DNA from: Setophaga petechia
Lineage: Eukaryota; Chordata; Aves; Passeriformes; Parulidae
Length of the DNA stretch: 64,000 nucleotides
Reading direction: 5' to 3'
Assembly (NCBI GenBank): GCA_024362935.1
Contig: JANCRA010000028.1
Coordinates: 5,988,501-6,052,500 of the forward strand
Part shown: positions 12,927 to 23,700 of the stretch, piece after piece
Position numbering within the stretch: the first letter of the stretch is position 1
How the letters are laid out: each line of letters starts with the position of its first letter
Program-made: the position numbers and the translations under genes
Notes under the pieces: model-generated
Told to the model about the DNA's origin: nothing
Databases searched by the model: none
Seen by the model: the letters and a program-made list of their open reading frames with translations, nothing else

Positions 12927-15900
12927 CTCTTAGAAGAGCTGAGAACATCCTGTAAAAGTCTTCAGAAAACAGACAGACACATTCACAAGGATGCTTCAGC
13001 ACCTTCAGCCCTCACACTGGGGACTTTCTGCCTGCGTGCTTTGGTGCTGTGGGTAGAACCCACAGATCCAACACCCTGAGCTGTGCCTGAGTGCCTTTGC
13101 TCCTGCCTTTGCCAGTCTGTGCTAATCCTTACTCTGAGCTGAGACTAATCAGGTTCTTTTAACTTAGGCCCCCCCAAGCTATCCTCGTTCTGTGGATGGA
13201 TTACCCTGTTGTGACATGTCTCGACCTGCTGCTCGACTCAGTTCTCCTGCTAACCCATTTTATATTCCTGGCACTTCAAAACACAGACATTAGTTATGTA
13301 TGCATGTGAACCAACCCCAATGTGCTCAGAAATGCAACACAAAATCCCCTGGTAGTTTGAAAATACACACTACAGTCACTCAAACAGGAGGAAATGCAAA
13401 TGCCACACTCAGACACATTGGCATATTCCCATTTAGTCCATACAAGTATCCCAAAAGCAGGACTCCACACCCCAAATGTCATGTTTTAGAGGACACAAGG
13501 TTTGAAAAATAATAATAAATTGTAATAATTGCCTCTCAGGTGGGCTGAATTACTCCTTGAAGAATTAGTCTTCCTCCCTTGTCTGTGAAAGAAGTATCTT
13601 TAACTTGAGCATTTTGGTTTAAAAGCAATCTGAGCCATGAACATCCTGGCCATACAGAGACTCCCTAAATCCCAAAGCCTAAAGCCCAGAACATGAGAAC
13701 AGACAAAACTGAAATGATCTGGGTGCACAGAGGGTTGAACTTTTGTAAGAAACAAACTTGACACACATTGCACCTTAGTAGAAGTCAAGACCAAGGCTTC
13801 TGGAAACCAAAATCTCTCCTGAAAGGAGGAGCAGCCAACAGGTCAAGGCACATCCTTCACCAGTGGGTTGCAAGTTGTGGTGACACTGCTCCACAAACCC
13901 TCTGCTGTCCCCTCAGCAGGGCTGGAAGCTGCTCCTTGCTGAGGAAACGAGTGCAGGAGAGAAGAGCTGTTGGTTCCTCTCTTCCACCAGAGCCCAGGCT
14001 GAGCTGGAGCCTGGTCCCTGCACAGGGGGGACCCTGAGCACACACTCTGCCCTCAAAATAATTTGGGAAAGGCATTTCCACGGTGCTGCTCAGCACAGCT
14101 GGGGTGGACATCGTGCAGCTCCTCACTGAAAAGGTACAGAGCAATGCACTGAGGAAAATCTCCTTTGGGAAAGAAAAAATATTTGGAATCTAAACTGGAA
14201 GATGCTTACCATGAATAACTGTGGCTCCCAGCCTAACTTCCACCAGCAGCTGGAATACAGGGAATGGCAAAGACTGCAGAGCAGGGCCACCAGAACTTCC
14301 CACAGGGAGCCAAAAACTTAACAAGCTCCTCAGGAGACAGAATTAACAAATAGCCACCTTTTTCAAGTTTTTACTTTTCTTATGGTGAGTAATTCTCTCT
14401 CATTAATGACAGGCAGTGAATTCATTCTGTATTGAAAGGAAAAATGCAAAATAATCCAGGAAATGCTCTGTGTTCACTTTCAGACATAAGGATGGCCTTC
14501 AGAACTCACTGATCACATCAATGTATCAGCTATTGAGAGCACAGAAGCAAACAAAGTCCCCCAGGCAAGTCTGCTGTGAACTCCTAACCTAAGGTTCTTA
14601 AATATGCCAGGCACAAGGAAATCCAATTTTCATTAACCTCATTAATCCAGATACTCTTTTGCCTGCTGAGTGCCCACTTCAGTGAGGCAGGCAATTCTAG
14701 AGTCTGTTTAAACCCTATTTTTATTTCTTGTCTTATGTGTTTATATGTGACCAACCCCTCTTCACTCATTCAGCCCCTGTAGCTGTGCACTCGTGGAGGA
14801 AGCCACGTGGATAAATGTGGGTTACTGATGAGAGAGAGGTCATTTGCATTTTGGTGTTTGTCAGTGTGACATGCAAAGAGTTTCTGTGCAAGGAGGCATC
14901 AGTTGCATGTCATCCTGCTTTTGGTGTTTATCATTTTATTTTTTATATAAGGAAACAGACAAATATTCAAGGCTAATAGAGGTGCAAAGAACTGCCTTTA
15001 GCAAATCCAGTCATCACTCCTCAGCTGTCCTGGACAGTTTGCTTCTTACCAGCAAGCTGACAGATCATGGAAGAAAGGACAAACTTTGGGTACATTACTC
15101 CTTCATTACCTCACTCCAGTCTTTAGGTCAAGGAATGTGTTATGTATCCTGAGATTTCAGTAGGAGCTCTTGGATACTCAGGGATTTTTTAATCAACTCA
15201 CTTATCTACTTGACAGAATGTACAATTTTAGTTCCCTGTGTATAAGATAGGATGTCGAGGTGTCCTGCAACGTTAAGTGGTTTAAAAAAATACACCCCAG
15301 AGCTCTTCAAGTAGCTCTTTCTCCTTGTAAACCATGCTTGACTTCCTGATTTGTTTGAGGAAAAAGCCACTGAGTGTGTAGACGTCTTTTATCCCTCTTA
15401 GCCACAATTCCTTTGAGAAATCCAACAGCGAAGGTGGATACAATTATTGTAAATAATGTTGGATAGAACCCAGAGCAGATGAAGGTGGGAGGATACAGCT
15501 CAACAAGAATAGAAGTGGTTTCTAATGAGAGAGGGAATATTTCACTCTCAGCATGGCTGTTATTATGTCCTACACATTAATTCAGCCGAGAAGTCTTGAA
15601 GTAGCAGAATGAGTTTGTATTCACTGAAGTGGCAGGCACTGGCATGGCTGCCTTCCCTTTACTCTTACAATTAATACTTTCTTGATTTTTCAGAGAAGAA
15701 TATATGAGAGTTAAATCCTGTGAGGCATGAGGCACCTCACAAGGTCTCAAAACTTGCATTATCACAGCCTAGTCCATTCACAACAGTACATATTTCACTT
15801 TCAGTTTTATTTTGATTATTTTCTGTATTTTTCCTAGAACTGTGGGACATGATTCACCTTCTTGAAAAGTAAGCCATAATAATTCTATCAGAGATGTGAA

Positions 15901-16732
15901 TTCTGCCCAGGAATACCCATGCTTGGACAGTTTCCTAAACCTTCCTCTACAGTTGTTGTGAAAATGCCCACATTACCCTGAACTGTCCTTTTTACAAGTG
16001 AGCAACCAGCACATGAGCTGGTGTAATGGCTTACCTCAAAATCCAGGGGTTTTCCCCCATCTTTGTTTAAATTCCTGTACCCTCACTGTGCTTTAATTTT
16101 CTGGACATTCCTGACTTCTGCACGGGTGGAGGTCACCAGTCCTTCCAGCCAAAATGTGAATAAGTTCCTTTTCTCCTTTCCCTGCCAATGTCCTGCAGGA
16201 GCTGCAGGGCAGGATTATTGTGCTCTCTATGAGGATCTCTTTTCATGCTGCTTCCCAGAGCTAGAGCTGACAGAAAAGAGGACAGGGAGTGTGAGGGGAT
16301 TATTTTCAGGCTGACAGAGGTACCCACGAGTAACATCTTTGGTGGTGCCATTCTAAACCCTTCATCTCCATTTAAGAACTTTGCATTCCCAAACCTGCTA
16401 AAATCCTGAAAGTTTGAAGTGGAATCCTGCTATGGTTAATTTAAGTCAAATACAGCCTGAGTGTTTGGTTCCCTAAAGGATCTAACTATAAATCATATAT
16501 CCTTGTGACATCTCCCACATCATGGAGGAGGAAAAATGCCCCACATCCTTTTTCTGTGTATTTTTCTTGTCACTTGCCTTGCACTCACATCTGCCTCTCC
16601 CTGTGTCAGGAGCTTGTCCCTTGTTCCACAGTTGTGCAGCACTCAGTACAACAGACCCACAGCCTCATTTCTGGGGTGCTATTGCAAGGCTGATAGAGAG
16701 ATAACTGCAGCCAGCAGTGAAAGCTGCTTTTC
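12927..16732. other. Gene-free single-copy sequence
   Basis: No recognisable gene or clear repeat in about 3.8 kb. Open frames at 13768-14144 occur on both strands over moderately GC-rich sequence and lack any domain. Composition is otherwise ordinary. Confidence 0.55.
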
Positions 16733-17290
16733 ACAGAATTCACAGAATGACTGGGTTGGAAGAGACCTTCAAGATCATCGAGTCCAACCCAGCCCCAACA
16801 CTTCAACCAAACCCTGGCACCCAGTGCCACATCCAGGATTTGTTAAACACACCCAGGGATGGGGACTCCACCACCTCCCCGGGCAGCCATTCCAAAACTT
16901 TATCACTCTTTGTGTAAAAAACTTTTCCCTGATATCCAATCTATATTTCCCTCGATACAGCTTGAGGCTGTGTGCTCTGGTTCTGTCAGTGCTGCTGGAG
17001 AAAGAGCCCAACCCCAGCTGAGCACAGGCACCTTTCAGGAGCTGTATAGTGATGAGAGCACCTCTGAGTCTCCTTTTCTCCAGGCTGAGCACCCCCAGCT
17101 CCCTCAGTGGTTCCTCACAGAGTTTGTGTTTCCATCCCCTCTTCCAGCCTCGCTGCCCCCTCTGGATGCACTCCAGGTCCTCAACGTCCTTCCCAACCTG
17201 AGGGGCCAGAGCTGGACACAGCACTCCAGATGTGCCCTCAGCAGTGCCCAGTGCAGGGGCAGAATGACCTCCCTGCAGGACAGCACAGTC
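16733..17290 (-). mobile_element. CR1 LINE 3' fragment with broken ORF2 end
   Basis: About 560 bp of the 3' part of a CR1 retrotransposon on the minus strand. The plus strand opens at the element's 3' end with CACAGAATTCACAGAATGAC, the reverse of the CR1 terminal ATTCTGTG-type repeat. Translating the minus strand gives the C-terminal part of CR1 ORF2 (endonuclease/reverse transcriptase). One frame has LLRAHLECCVQLWP, matching the usual RPHLEYCVQ region. A second has LRELGVLSLEKRRLRGALI, then DRTRAHSLKLYRGKYRLDI and REKFFTQRV, matching the standard CR1 tail. The move between frames near 17150, and another after FFTQRVIKFWNG near 16870, show at least two frameshifts, so it is a dead copy. It is 5'-truncated or interrupted at the right, where LTR copy C begins 28 bp later. 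Confidence 0.93.
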
Positions 17291-17311
17291 CTGGAAAGGA
17301 ACCAATTCAGG

Positions 17312-17760
17312 CAAGGGTGTCACAGTCATATTTTCTGAAAAATCTTTTTGCCCAGTCTTTCCTCCTGGGAAGCTGAGAAGCCTCAGAGAAAAAGGAAAGC
17401 AAATTCTTATCTCATTTACTTCTCCTGTGTTGTGCTCATGTGTGGGATGTGTTTGGATATTGTTTACCAACAGGTGATTGTTTCATTGGTTTAATGTGAA
17501 TTGTTGTTCATGTGAATTCATTGTTCATGTGAATTTGACTTATTGGCCAATCAGGGCCAAGCTGTGTCAGGGCTCTGGAAGGAGTCACGAGTTTTCATAA
17601 TTATCTTGTTAACCTTCTGTAATTATCCTTTAGTATAGTTTAGTACAGCATTCTTTAATATAATATAGTATCATAAAATAATAAATTAACCTTCTAAGAA
17701 CATAGAATCAGATTCATCATTCCTTCCTGCCATGGGGCACCCACAAATACAATACAAGGG
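17312..17760 (+). mobile_element. Solo LTR with short target duplication (copy C)
   Basis: The LTR begins TGTCACAGTCATATTTTCTG at 17318 and ends near 17754-17756 in CACAAATACAATACA. It matches copy A at 5501 along its length, including TTTACCAACAGGTGA, TTGGCCAATCAG, TTTAGTATAGTTTAGT and the poly(A) signal AATAAA at 17680. CAAGGG occurs at 17312-17317 and again at 17755-17760. If the LTR must end in CA, the duplication is only AGGG (4 bp); the right boundary is uncertain by two bases. A GTTCATGTGAATT segment is duplicated inside at about 17506-17536, which copy A lacks. No retroviral genes adjoin it. Confidence 0.88.
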
Positions 17761-18589
17761 CTGGGTGCCTGCAGCTCCACTGCCTCCTGCCCGGGCTGGG
17801 GTAGCTCAGCAGCTCTCAGCATCTCAGAGGATTTATTCTGCAGCGTGGCTGCTCGTGAGGAAGGCAGTGTGTGACTGGAAACCACAGCTCCCAACCACTT
17901 CTCCCTGGGTGTTGAGTGAGAGCCTGAGCCCTTGCAGGCCAGCCCTTACCTTTCCCAGGCGGGAATAAAAACAAAACACGGAGCTGAATTTATTTCCAGC
18001 CAGCGGAAATTTCATATTGAGGGTTACAGGCGTCCTGTGCCTCTTAAAAGCAAGTAATAAAATGCTGCTCTCAATTACAAATTGTATTTACATTTTAAAC
18101 CCCCATATGGTTTGGGGGGGGTGGAGGGAGGTTTCAAATGCATTAGCAGCAGTGCTGGGCCATGATTAGTTACAATTTTTTGCTCTTTGTAATGAACAAT
18201 TAATGCCTCCACCTTTTTTTTCTCTCTCTCTTGCAAATTTAGCTTGTGGCTATGCCAGGTATAGTCAGTAAACAAGACACAACTCCTGCCTCATGTTATG
18301 AAGCAAAACAAACAAATGCATAGAGATGACCATCTCTAAAAGGCCTTCTGGAACAGGATTCACACACTGAGTATAAATTCCATAAAAATTGATTTTTCCT
18401 AGGTATCCTCCTGGGCTAAACTTTTCAAAGTGTAGGGACATTTACCAGGAAAATGCAAAGTGCATGCAAATGTGCACAGCTCTATCCTCCTGTGCTAGGA
18501 AAGTAAAATCCCTTCTCTCTGCCCTCAAGCACTGCCAAAGACAAAGCACTCCTTGTGTTACATGGTCACAACAGGACCTGCTAAAGGGT
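17761..18589. other. Gene-free sequence, AT-rich core
   Basis: No gene seen. The left part (17761-17960) is GC-rich single-copy sequence. The region 18030-18240 is AT-rich with several ATTA/CAAT motifs and a G run (18113-18132), and may be non-coding regulatory sequence, though nothing here proves it. Confidence 0.5.
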
Positions 18590-18700
18590 TTCACCCCAAC
18601 ATTCTCCTAAGTCCCCTTTAAGTACCAAAAGGCCACAATTAGGTGTCCTTGGAACCTTCACCAGGTTGAAAAACCCCAGCTCCATCAGCCTTTCCTGAAC
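18590..18700 (-). mobile_element. Old CR1 LINE internal fragment
   Basis: The plus strand carries AAAGGCCACAATTAGGTGTC, followed by an ACCAGGTTGAAAAACCCCAG segment and CAGCCTTTCCTGA. This is the reverse complement of the CR1 ORF2 segment that encodes ERLRELGLFSLEK. On the minus strand the copy reads ERLMELGFF, and KGDLG appears further on, both close to the family pattern, but the sequence between them is rearranged. It is shorter and more diverged than the copy at 16.7 kb and lacks the 3' end. Confidence 0.75.
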
Positions 18701-18748
18701 AGAGCTGGGAACAGAGCTGGGAGTAGAACTGGGAGTAGAACTGGGAGC
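18701..18748. repeat. 12-bp tandem repeat, 4 units
   Basis: Four exact-length units: AGAGCTGGGAAC, AGAGCTGGGAGT, AGAACTGGGAGT, AGAACTGGGAGC. They begin directly at the edge of the CR1 fragment and probably expanded from CR1 sequence. On the minus strand they read as Ser-rich PSST repeats, which is not evidence of a gene. Confidence 0.9.
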
Positions 18749-20206
18749 AAAGCCCTGCCAGTTCACCACCATGAACCTGCTTTGCTTTTATTTACAAATA
18801 ATGCATTTATGACACAAAGGCTATAAATGCTATTTCATTACTTTTACTGCTTATTTAGATACTTCCCTAGAGGGCTAATACAGCATTACTGTTGTGTTGC
18901 TATTTCAGCTTCTGTTTTTGCAGAAGTTTAGTTTGCAGCTAAACCATTAGGCCCATCTGGGGCTAGGCTGAGCTCAGAGCTCAGCTTTGGACGAGGAGCA
19001 CATTTGGTGTAATTAGATTTGTGGGTTTAGGTGTTTGGGGTTTATTTTATTTACTGTATAACTCTGTAATAAAAAGAAATGGCTGTAATTTATAGCCCAG
19101 CATTTGGCAAGTGGTTTGTCTGGTCCAGGATTATTTTTTTATGGCTGAAATTTTAAATTTAGGTGAGAATTTCAAAGAAGCTTGGTACCCACAATTAAGG
19201 CAGATGTTCAGCGCTGCCAAGCTCAGGCATTCAGAAATCATGAATCAGGCATGAAAACACCAGCATTAACTCAAAATAAAAAGACATGGACATAAACTGA
19301 CACCCACACACCCACATGGATATACAAGTACCTCTGAATAAGGCTAGTAATTTTGTATCAAATTCACTCCTAATGAAAATTTATGTTTTCATATAGGGTG
19401 CAATATTTCTGACAAATAAATAAGCAAAACTATTTTGATGTTGGATTAAGTAAACTTAAGGCAATAAAATTAAAAACAATTTTATTTTGCTGGATAAGCA
19501 GCAGTTTTCATTGAGAACCTGGGAATAAATTAATCTGTTTGCCACAATATTGCATCACTTTGGCTCATGACTTTGGGTTCCTTCTTTCCATTCTGGTATT
19601 TGTTTTCCACATGCATTTTTTTCTCAAGCTTTTCTCTACAATAATGAAAGCTCAAAAATTCCTGGTTTGAGTTTCACACGGGCTAAGATTCTCTAACCAT
19701 GCAGCTTTAGGAACTCCACACCTAAGAAGAACACTAAGCATGATAAGAATCACAAAAATATCAGGAAAAAACATGCACAAGGTGTGTTGCTTTCCTTTAT
19801 CAAAAAAGCTGAAACTTTGCTTTCTTTGCAAGAGTTCAATCCCCAGCATAACAAATACCAGCCCATAAAGAGAACTTCTAAGACTTTCTGGAAAATATAA
19901 TTGCTCTTTTAGGTGCCTTTGTAGAGCAAATACCCATCAGATGGTAGAGACAAATGCCAACAGAAAGAGAACTGCAGTCAAAACATGTTCTGTGAGTGCA
20001 CCCACATTGCACTGCACATATATGAGTGCATTTACAGAACATTTACTGCACTTTGGGAATGTTATTGCAAATGTTTAGGCACCGTGAAAGAGGGAAATGC
20101 AGCACTGAGCCAGCTTCTTCCAGAGGTATCCTGGAGCAATGGGAGTGTGCTGCTGAATTCCACTGAGCTGGGATCCAGTCCTCAGAGGGAAAAGGTGAAA
20201 AAGCCT
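18749..20206. other. Gene-free AT-rich sequence
   Basis: Single-copy AT-rich sequence. No gene, RNA or named repeat is apparent. Open frames of about 65 codons at 19652-19849 and upstream of the minisatellite have no recognisable features. Confidence 0.55.
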
Positions 20207-20746
20207 CTGCAGGACTTTGAGGGCAGGTCCTGCTCCAGAACTTTGAGAGCAGGTCCTGCATCCAGGACTCTGAGAGCAGGTTCTGCTCCAGAACTTTGAT
20301 AGCAGGTCCTGCATCCAGGACTCTGAGAACAGGTTCTGCTCCAGAACTTTGAGAGTATGTCCTGCATGCAGAATTTTGAGGGCAGGTCCTGCTTCAGGAC
20401 TCTGAGAGCAGGTCCTGCATCCAGGCCTTTGAAAGCAGGTCCTGCATCCAGGACTCTGAGGGCAGGTCCTGCTTCAGGATTCTGAGAGCAGGTCCTGCAT
20501 CCAGGCCTTTGAAAGCAGGTCCTGCATCCAGGCCTTTGAGAGCAGGTCCTGCATCCAGGAATTTGAGAGCAGGTCCTGCATCCAGGCCTTTGAGAGCAGG
20601 TTCTGGATCCAGGACTCTGAGAACAGGTCCTGCTCCAGAACTTTGAGAGTATGTCCTGCATGCAGAATTTTGAGGGCAGGTCCTGCTTCAGGACTCTGAG
20701 AGCAGGTCCTGCATCCAGGAATTTGAGAGCAGGTCCTGCATCCAGG
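20207..20746. repeat. 26-27-bp minisatellite, about 20 units
   Basis: Twenty head-to-tail units, each centred on GAGAGCAGGTCCTGCATC or a variant (GGGCAGGTCCTGCTTC, AACAGGTTCTGCTCC, GAGTATGTCCTGCATGC) joined by an AGGACTCTGA, AGGCCTTTGA or AGAACTTTGA arm. Units are 26 or 27 bp depending on the variant. The variants are ordered, not random: a five-unit block carrying the rare GTATGTCCTGCATGC unit occurs near 20302-20430 and again near 20595-20725, and a three-unit 79-bp block repeats at 20382 and 20461. On the minus strand the 27-bp units hold an open frame of 159 codons with nine-residue repeats like GCRTCSQRP. I read that as a by-product of the unit length. Confidence 0.95.
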
Positions 20747-23700
20747 CAGAATAGGAAATTGCTGGTTTTATCCTACTACCCCAGTGCACAAAGGGCTGCA
20801 GGGACTGGCGCTGTTTTCCTAGAGCAGAAGCCCACTTGCCTGTGTTATTGTAATGCACAGAAGTGATGCCTTGGCGCTGAAATCCCGAGAAGCAATGGCA
20901 CATTAACACCACGCTGCTGGAATACATCAGGGCAATTGTGCTCTGTGCTGTGTTACTGACTGCAGGGCATCGCAGTAACAGCACTCCAGTAACCCAGTCC
21001 CCCTGCTGAGGTGAAAGAAACATCTTAATGGGAGACCCTGACATTTCTGCAGGCCCATCTACATTCCTGCAAATCAACACAGCGATTGCCCTCGCATGAG
21101 GTCACAGGGAGCCCTGTAAAAACATTCAATCACAAAAAAGTCCAAACCCCAAGTCAAAACATAACTCACAGGAGTAGCGAAACCATACTGGGCTCCCAGC
21201 TAACTGCACTGACTGGGGAAACAATCGGGGTGGTGAAAGAAGGGCATTTCAGAGCTCTTCAAGAAAAGCTTTAACAGCACTCTATATCATGAGTCAAAAA
21301 CTCAAAAGCCTACAGTGGTCACAGAGCAATTCACTTGGAAGAATTCATGCAAAATGTCATTTGTTCTGAATACTGGATCTGAAGCTACCAGGGCGTATAA
21401 GTGTTTATTCAGGTTTTAAAGCAACACTGATCCTCCAGCCAGGCCTGGGAACATTGCAGCAGACCCTGCAACAGAAAGAATTACCTATACAAAAGAACTG
21501 CACAAGATAAACTGAAATAGTTTTTAAAAAAGCATAAGCCTGTCATAGAGAGTCTCTTTCCAGTTGCAGTGACAGCCTGCTGTTCATATTGATTTTGGGT
21601 AAGTACAGCATCAGCTGGAGATTAAACCTTGTCCCACCATGGCTCTGACACTACGAGTCCCTCTTTTGTCTCAGCCAAAGCTCAGTCAGTGTAAGGGGGC
21701 TACAATGGAAAGTTTGTGCAAAGTGAACCAGAACATGACTGCACAGCAGTCACCATGTAGGAACCAAACTGAGAGCTAAACTCACAAAGGCCTTGTCCCC
21801 TTCCAAAGCTGGGACAGTGGGGATCAACATGTACTCACCAGTCCAGCTGGAACTCACATTCAAACAGCCCCTGAGAGCACCAGAGAAGATGTTCTGTGAT
21901 CTGGCCTTTAAAGCACAAAAGCATTTCCATGGGCAAGGTCCCGCTTTCCTCTGCAACAGAAGAAATTTTATTCAGAACTTCCCTTGGAGGTCTTGGGTTC
22001 ATTTTGATTTTAAATTCCTTTCATCCTGAAATCTTGGGGCTTGATTCTTACATCTTGAGAAGTCCTTCATGTCTGTGCAGAGTGGAAATAAAGAAGCTTC
22101 CTGCTGAGAGTGTCAGGCAGTCCCCCCTCACCTTTCCATGGGCACAATGTGCATCTCCCAGTGCCTGCCTGCTCCTGCCAGGGCAGACCCACCTGCAGCA
22201 GCAATGGGGACACAGGTGCTGGCACCTGCCCTGCTCTGCCAGCCCTGCCACAGGGGATGTGTCCTCTTGCAGACAGGTAGGACAGAGCACACAGAATGTT
22301 CATTTCTTGCCCAACTTCATTAAGACCCACCAGAGCTCATCTGTAGAATGAAGCAACATGATTCCAGCTAAGTTTCAGCCAGCCAGTGACAAACACTGAC
22401 AGTGGAACTTCTGTTTTCTACATCCCAGAGACCAAGCTCTTGCTGCTCATTAATATTTTACATCATTTTTATTCATTAGTGTTTTTGTTGAGGTGCTCTG
22501 CCAGAGGAACACATCCACTTCTTGCAAACTCAAGGCAATCTCTTTCAAGCTAAGCTATGATGCTTGCAACAATCTTTGTGTAGTTAACTGAGATTTCATA
22601 GAAAATTTGGGATTTCACTAAAAAGCTGCAGACTATTTACAATGTTTGTTGTTTATTTGGTTTGCTGATGGTGGTTTTGGTGAAAAAAATTTGAGTGAAA
22701 CCTGATTAATCAAAACAATCCTGTTTCTGAAAGAAGACTGGATGTTTTCAGATTTTCAGGCTAAATCAGAAAGAGACCAAATTTTGTGTCAAAACATGTA
22801 AAAATATGACTGTTCTGATTTAAATGTCAAAAATAAATATTGTGTCAGTTTGTGAAGAACTGAGCACAAAGCAGCAGCAAAATGTGAAAATCTTATCATG
22901 AAACACATAAATATTCCTTCTTACCCAGCTTCACAGATGCTACTGCACAGCAACAGATCCCATGAATGTGCATGGGAGAATGCCATCAGCAGGAGGTTTG
23001 ATCTTTAAATATTAGAAATACCTAAAATGCCAGAGTGAAAGCATAAAGGGCAAAGAGATTTAGTAAATCATGCTGATTCCAGCTCTCCCTGAAAAGGTTT
23101 TAACATCACCTGCAAAGTATCCAGAGGAGTAATTATTTCTTTTTTAAGTGAACAAACAAAACTTTGAGCAGCCCATTGCTGTTTGTTTCTGTTGGGTGCT
23201 GGTTTGTGCTGTGATTCCCATCCCGTGCCCAGCACACAGCAATGAGGTTAAATTGGTTTGGATGATATCAGCTATTTGTAATTAAACCAGCAGTCCATGG
23301 CTGGGCCTTTCTGTGCCCATGTTAGGTGTTAAATTAAGGTCTGATTAAGAGTGTGCTGCTGCAGTGAAGGTCAAGGACTAAAGATCACAAGCTTTGTTTC
23401 ATCTAATAACAATAAAGACTGTCTGGCTGCCAAATACCACAACAGCCCTTGTTCTGCTATCAGACTGCTGTCCAGCTAGAGGGATCTGATTTCACTGGTA
23501 TCCCTTTTTAAACCCCACTTCTAAGAGGGTTTGTAGCTATTTCATCTGTGTGAAGCAGCACTGTGTTACCCGAGGCTATACAGTGCATTCTATATGATCA
23601 AAGCAGAAATGCAGCAGCTTCTGACGAAGAGTTATCGTGGCTGAGGGGAACAAAATATCAAGGAAGGAGGAAAAAAAAGATACAGAGCTACAAAATACCA

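Noticed and set aside
16775..17470. A 231-codon minus-strand frame as a host gene
   Set aside because: Its middle is the CR1 ORF2 tail, with frameshifts on both sides, and its start lies in LTR copy C.
20182..20661. A 159-codon minus-strand frame with nine-residue GCRTCSQRP-like repeats
   Set aside because: The 27-bp minisatellite unit is a multiple of three, so an open frame is expected. The 26-bp units shift the frame, and other frames are also open.
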